This document shows positions 60,298 to 64,000 of a stretch of DNA of 64,000 bases, one piece after another. The position numbers were made by a program, and so were the translations under genes. Below the pieces are notes generated by a model. That model worked only from the letters and a program-made list of their open reading frames with translations. It ran no database searches and was not told where the DNA came from. Numbering within the stretch: the first letter of the stretch is position 1; each line of letters opens with the position of its first letter. The DNA comes from an uncultured Eubacterium sp. GTDB lineage: Bacteria > Bacillota > Clostridia > Lachnospirales > Lachnospiraceae. The stretch covers positions 186,001 to 250,000 of the forward strand of contig NZ_CALGRE010000045.1 of assembly GCF_937958975.1 (NCBI RefSeq). The letters run 5' to 3'.

Positions 60298-61251
60298 ATG
60301 AAGATAGGTAATGTTGAAATTAGAAATAGTTTGGCATTAGGACCAATGGCAGGTGTAACAGACCTGCCATTTCGTCTGCTATGTAAAGAGCAGGGCTGTG
60401 GGATTCTTTATTCCGAGATGGTCAGTGCCAAGGCAATTTTATATAAAAATAAAAATACGGATATACTTCTTAATATTGACAAAAAAGAGCATCCAATTGC
60501 CATACAGCTTTTTGGTTCAGACGCTGATATTATGGCAGAGATAGGAGTCAGAGTAGCTGAGGGAAACTGTGATTTTATTGATATTAATATGGGGTGTCCG
60601 GTTCCTAAAATTGTGAACAATCATGAGGGTTCATATCTGCTGACACAGCCGAAGCTGGTAGAGAAGATTCTAACTAAGATGGTAAAGGCAATAGATAAGC
60701 CTGTCACAATTAAAATTAGGAAAGGTTTTCGGGATGGAGAAAGTCAGGCAGTGGAAATTGCGAGAATTGCGGAGAGTTGCGGTGTGGCAGCAATCTCTGT
60801 GCATGGCAGAACAAGAGAACAATATTACAGCGGGAAAGCAGACTGGGATATTATTAAGGATGTGAAGAAGGCTGTAAATATACCGGTGATTGGAAATGGA
60901 GATATATTTTCCGCCCAGGATGCAAAGGCGATGAAAGAATATACAGGGTGTGATGGACTTATGGTAGGAAGAGCAGCAAGGGGGAATCCTTGGATATTCA
61001 GACAGATTAGTGAATATCTTGAAAACGGTAAAATTATTGATAAGCCTGGCTCAAAAGAAGTCAAGGAGATGATTTTGAAACATGCATCTATGTTAATTGA
61101 ATATAAGGGAGAGTATACCGGAGTGCGTGAAATGAGAAAACATATCGCATGGTATACACAAGGGCTGCCACACTCGGCAGAACTCAGACGGAGATGCAAT
61201 GAGATTGCGAGCTGGGATTCCTTACAGGAAATTTTAGATTCCAGGCTGTAA
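60298..61251 (+). CDS. dusB: tRNA-dihydrouridine synthase (DusB-like)
   Basis: 317 residues. TIM-barrel flavoenzyme: LGPMAGVTDLPFRLLC, DFIDINMGCPVPKI with the catalytic Cys, KIRKGFRD and HGRTREQYYSG, then GNGDIFSAQDA and GRAARGNPWIF. It reduces uridines in tRNA. ATG 60298 is preferred over 60277, which overlaps coaX and adds residues outside the family. Confidence 0.92.
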   Translation: MKIGNVEIRNSLALGPMAGVTDLPFRLLCKEQGCGILYSEMVSAKAILYKNKNTDILLNIDKKEHPIAIQLFGSDADIMAEIGVRVAEGNCDFIDINMGCPVPKIVNNHEGSYLLTQPKLVEKILTKMVKAIDKPVTIKIRKGFRDGESQAVEIARIAESCGVAAISVHGRTREQYYSGKADWDIIKDVKKAVNIPVIGNGDIFSAQDAKAMKEYTGCDGLMVGRAARGNPWIFRQISEYLENGKIIDKPGSKEVKEMILKHASMLIEYKGEYTGVREMRKHIAWYTQGLPHSAELRRRCNEIASWDSLQEILDSRL

Positions 61252-61311
61252 TGCGTTGAGGGATAGCGTTTCAAAATACGGCGAAACCCTAGTATAAATA
61301 GGCGCTTGTGG

Positions 61312-61340
61312 TTGACAATGGAGTGTCACCTTGCTATTAT
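61312..61340 (+). promoter_or_regulatory. Promoter of greA-lysS
   Basis: TTGACA, 17-bp spacer, TATTAT, about 45 bp before the greA ATG. Confidence 0.8.
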
Positions 61341-61386
61341 AAAGTGTAAAAGTTTTGAACGAGCATTTGATTGGAGGAGCAAAAAA

Positions 61387-61872
61387 ATGGCAGATGTAAA
61401 GAAGAATATTCTTACTTATGAAGGACTACAAAAATTAGAAGCGGAATTAGAAGATTTAAAGGTAAATAAACGTAGAGAAGTTGCAGAAAAAATTAAAGAG
61501 GCTAGGGAACAGGGAGACTTGTCAGAAAACGCTGAATATGATGCGGCAAAGGATGAACAGAGAGATATTGAAGCAAGAATTGAAGAAATAGAGAAAATTT
61601 TAAAAAATGTTGAAGTCGTAGGTGCAGATGACATTGATGACACAAAGATTAATGTAGGATGTCATATTAAAATACATGATTATGAGTTTGACGAGGACCT
61701 TGAATTTAGTATCGTTGGTTCCACGCAGACAAACAGTTTGAAAGGATTAATTTCAAATGAGTCACCACTTGGAAAAGCATTGATTGGAAAAGAAGTAGGC
61801 GATGAGGTTGAAGTCGAGATGGGCGAGGTAGTATCAAAGTATAAGGTGCTTGAAATAAAGACGGAGAGATAA
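61387..61872 (+). CDS. greA: Transcription elongation factor GreA
   Basis: 161 residues from ATG 61387 after GGAGGAG. The N-terminal antiparallel coiled coil (LQKLEAELEDLKVNKRREVA, then GDLSENAEYDAAKDEQ with the tip acidic residues) and the C-terminal FKBP-like part (SPLGKALIGKEVGDEVEVEM) are complete. It rescues backtracked RNA polymerase. Confidence 0.95.
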   Translation: MADVKKNILTYEGLQKLEAELEDLKVNKRREVAEKIKEAREQGDLSENAEYDAAKDEQRDIEARIEEIEKILKNVEVVGADDIDDTKINVGCHIKIHDYEFDEDLEFSIVGSTQTNSLKGLISNESPLGKALIGKEVGDEVEVEMGEVVSKYKVLEIKTER

Positions 61873-61905
61873 TTTTTAAGATAAAAAGATTTAGGAGTTA
61901 CAAAA

Positions 61906-63444
61906 ATGGCAGAAAACAAAAATAATAATCAGCAGGTTGATACAAAGCAGCTTTTAAAGGTTCGCCGTGAAAAGCTGGCTGATTTACAGGAGAGGGGAAA
62001 AGACCCATTCCAGATTACAAAGTATGATGTAACACATCATAGTATGGAAATTAAGAATAATTTTGATGCGTTAGAGGCGCAGCATGATGAAGATGGGAAA
62101 TTAATCAAAGATTCATCAAAGTTAGTATCTATAGCCGGACGTATTATGTTAAAACGTGTTATGGGTAAAGCATCTTTTTGCAATATACAGGATTTAGAAG
62201 GAAATATCCAGGTGTATGTATCCAGAAATGAATTGGGCGAAGAACCTTTTGAGGAATATAAAGATTTTAAAAAAATGGATATTGGTGATATTGTTGGTAT
62301 TAAAGGTTATCCATTTAGAACAAAGACCGGTGAGATGAGTATTCATGCCACAGAGGTTACACTTCTCACAAAGAGTCTGCAGATTCTTCCTGAAAAGCAT
62401 CATGGTCTTACGAATACTGATTTAAGGTATCGTCAGAGATATTTGGACCTTATTATGAATCAGGAAGCTAAGGAGACATTTGTTAAGCGTTCAAAGATTA
62501 TAAGTGAGATTAGAAAATATCTTGACGGACAGGGATTTATGGAAGTAGAGACGCCTATGTTGGTACACAATGCAGGTGGAGCGGCAGCCCGTCCGTTTGA
62601 TACGCATTTTAATGCTTTAGATGAGGATGTGAAACTTCGTATTTCATTGGAGCTTTATTTAAAGAGACTGATTGTAGGAGGTCTTGAAAAGGTATATGAA
62701 ATAGGAAGGGTTTTCCGTAATGAAGGTGTTGATACGAGACATAATCCTGAGTTTACACTGATGGAACTTTATCAGGCATATACAGATTATAATGGTATGA
62801 TGGATTTGACAGAAAACCTTTACAGACATCTTGCAGAAGTAGTTTGTGGCAGTTCAAAAATTGTTTATAATGGTATTGAAATGGATTTAAGTCAGCCATT
62901 TGAGAGATTAACAATGGTGGAGGCTGTCAAGAAATATGCAGGTGTAGACTGGAATGAGGTGGAGACTGTAGAGCAGGCTAAGGAATTGGCAAAAGAACAC
63001 CATGTAGAATTTGAAGAACATCATAAGAAGGGCGATATTTTAAATTTATTCTTTGAAGAATTTGTTGAGGACCATTTAATTCAGCCAACATTTATAATGG
63101 ACCATCCGATTGAGATTTCTCCGTTGACAAAGAAGAAACCGGAAAATCCGGAATATGTCGAGAGATTTGAGTTCTTTATGAATGGTTGGGAGATGGCAAA
63201 TGCTTATTCAGAGTTGAATGATCCGATTGACCAGAGAGAAAGATTTAAAGCGCAGGAAGAACTTCTTGCACTTGGTGATGAGGAAGCAAATACAACCGAT
63301 GAGGATTTCATGAATGCGTTGGAAATTGGTATGCCGCCTACAGGAGGAATTGGATTTGGTATTGACAGAATGTGTATGCTGTTGACGGATTCGGCGGCAA
63401 TTAGAGACGTGTTATTATTCCCGACGATGAAGAAGTTGGATTAA
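61906..63444 (+). CDS. lysS: Lysyl-tRNA synthetase, class II
   Basis: 512 residues. OB-fold anticodon domain (KLVSIAGRIMLKRVMGKASF) followed by the class II core: motif 2 VYEIGRVFRNEGVDTRHNPE near 265 and motif 3 GFGIDRMCMLLT near 480. Thirty-three bp after greA, so co-transcribed, as in many Firmicutes. Confidence 0.96.
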   Translation: MAENKNNNQQVDTKQLLKVRREKLADLQERGKDPFQITKYDVTHHSMEIKNNFDALEAQHDEDGKLIKDSSKLVSIAGRIMLKRVMGKASFCNIQDLEGNIQVYVSRNELGEEPFEEYKDFKKMDIGDIVGIKGYPFRTKTGEMSIHATEVTLLTKSLQILPEKHHGLTNTDLRYRQRYLDLIMNQEAKETFVKRSKIISEIRKYLDGQGFMEVETPMLVHNAGGAAARPFDTHFNALDEDVKLRISLELYLKRLIVGGLEKVYEIGRVFRNEGVDTRHNPEFTLMELYQAYTDYNGMMDLTENLYRHLAEVVCGSSKIVYNGIEMDLSQPFERLTMVEAVKKYAGVDWNEVETVEQAKELAKEHHVEFEEHHKKGDILNLFFEEFVEDHLIQPTFIMDHPIEISPLTKKKPENPEYVERFEFFMNGWEMANAYSELNDPIDQRERFKAQEELLALGDEEANTTDEDFMNALEIGMPPTGGIGFGIDRMCMLLTDSAAIRDVLLFPTMKKLD

Positions 63445-63512
63445 GAAAATAGGCTGAAAAGGGCGTGAATAAAGGAATTTTTTAAGGAGACTAGAAAAGA
63501 AAATTTAGGATT

Positions 63513-63533
63513 TTACGCCCAACTTACGCCCAA
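63513..63533 (+). repeat. Tandem TTACGCCCAA repeat
   Basis: Two copies of TTACGCCCAA (63513-63522, 63524-63533), with a related inverted copy GGGCGTGAA at 63461-63469. Such pairs look like integrase arm sites. Confidence 0.6.
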
Positions 63534-63564
63534 TTTTTAAAGATTATGACAGAAACCGATTAAA

Positions 63565-63597
63565 GGAGATTGCAGATATAGCAGTCTTCTTTTTTTA
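63565..63597 (+). terminator. Terminator after lysS
   Basis: GGAGATTGC-AGATATA-GCAGTCTTC with T-run TTTTTTTT. G-U pairs allowed. Confidence 0.75.
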
Positions 63598-63658
63598 TGT
63601 AAATTTAAAGAAAAATAGCCTTGCAATCATTCAGTTAATGTAAGGCTAGGATATTGAT

Positions 63659-63951
63659 TTAAATAATTCTAAAAAAGTTCTTGTTGTCTTGGAGATAAAG
63701 AAGACCGGTAACTAATATTTCTCTTTGTTCGGCGGTAAGAGAAAAGGAATTATTATCCTCTGCAAAAAATTGTGATAATGTAATGCCAAATTCCTTACAA
63801 ATTTTTTTAATGATTTAATGGTAGGTGTTTGATTTTTGCGATATGAAGTGGATATTGTAGATTGTGTTAGACCAGAATATTTAGCCAAATCGTATTCTGC
63901 TTAGTTTCGTTCTAGCCGCAGCATTGTAATTTTCTTTAGTACATCTATCAT
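63659..63951 (-). pseudogene. Broken XRE-family regulator
   Basis: ATG 63951 after AAAGGG reads MIDVLKKITMLRLERN and stops, then in frame continues AEYDLAKYSGLTQSTIS, an XRE helix-turn-helix. A seven-A run (minus strand, about 63807-63813) then shifts the frame; with one more A it continues CKEFGITLSQFFAED to NFFRII. Two lesions make it a likely pseudogene. A TATAAT-type -10 lies just upstream at the window edge. Confidence 0.7.
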
Positions 63952-64000
63952 AGTATTACCCTTTCTTATTTTGTTTATGTGTATATTATACTTCGTTAAA

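Overview
The window looks like a low-GC, spore-forming Clostridia chromosome, most likely Lachnospiraceae. The host genes point that way: a cotJABC spore-coat operon, a PPi-type phosphofructokinase, class II aldolase, class B sortase, GlnN-type (type III) glutamine synthetase, and the block coaX-dusB-greA-lysS. This assignment rests on gene content and order only.

Layout. (1) 1-1.6 kb: tRNA-Gln(CTG) and a leftward PPi-phosphofructokinase. (2) About 1.8-13.45 kb: an accessory island with a large serine recombinase, a frameshifted XRE regulator, a perfect 26-bp inverted repeat, a replication-relaxation protein, a TraG/HerA-type ATPase, and cargo. The cargo is a three-gene Nudix / class I SAM-dependent enzyme / metallophosphoesterase operon with its own promoter, an XRE regulator divergent from two lipoproteins, and an M48 membrane metalloprotease. 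No relaxase is visible, so the island is probably mobilisable or decaying. (3) 13.5-21.9 kb: host genes cotJCBA, a secreted GH16 glucanase, fba, srtB, glnN with a long hairpin-containing leader, and a Ca2+/Na+ exchanger.

(4) 22,050-55,394: a nearly intact siphovirus-type prophage bounded by a perfect 24-bp direct repeat (attL/attR). It sits 16 bp upstream of the start codon of a cyclophilin gene. The order is integrase, immunity region with face-to-face promoters and operator-like repeats, a voltage-gated-type potassium channel and a DUF4145 gene as likely lysogenic-conversion genes, early genes (two DNA adenine methyltransferases and many small proteins), an HUH-type Rep, HNH endonuclease, TerS/TerL, portal, ClpP-like protease, HK97 capsid, connectors, tail tube, gpG/gpGT with a canonical -1 slippery site, tape measure, Dit, Tal, baseplate/fibre, holin and amidase. 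The right end holds small genes, two of them behind near-identical promoters whose spacers contain a 14-bp palindrome, with a ribbon-helix-helix protein gene between them.

(5) 55.4-63.5 kb: host genes for cyclophilin, a DUF1858 protein, a Lys/Ala-rich DUF6465-like protein, an SH3 protein, NfeD, an SPFH/band-7 protein, a DUF6145-like protein, CoaX, DusB, GreA and LysS. (6) 63.5-64 kb: tandem TTACGCCCAA repeats and a broken XRE gene, possibly the edge of another element.

The best candidate for an undescribed system is the Nudix-SAM enzyme-metallophosphoesterase operon at 6.78-9.97 kb. Second is the paired palindrome-promoter regulon at the prophage right end. Several genes carry single-base indels, three of them in A-tracts, so read-level or assembly error has to be excluded before they are called biological.
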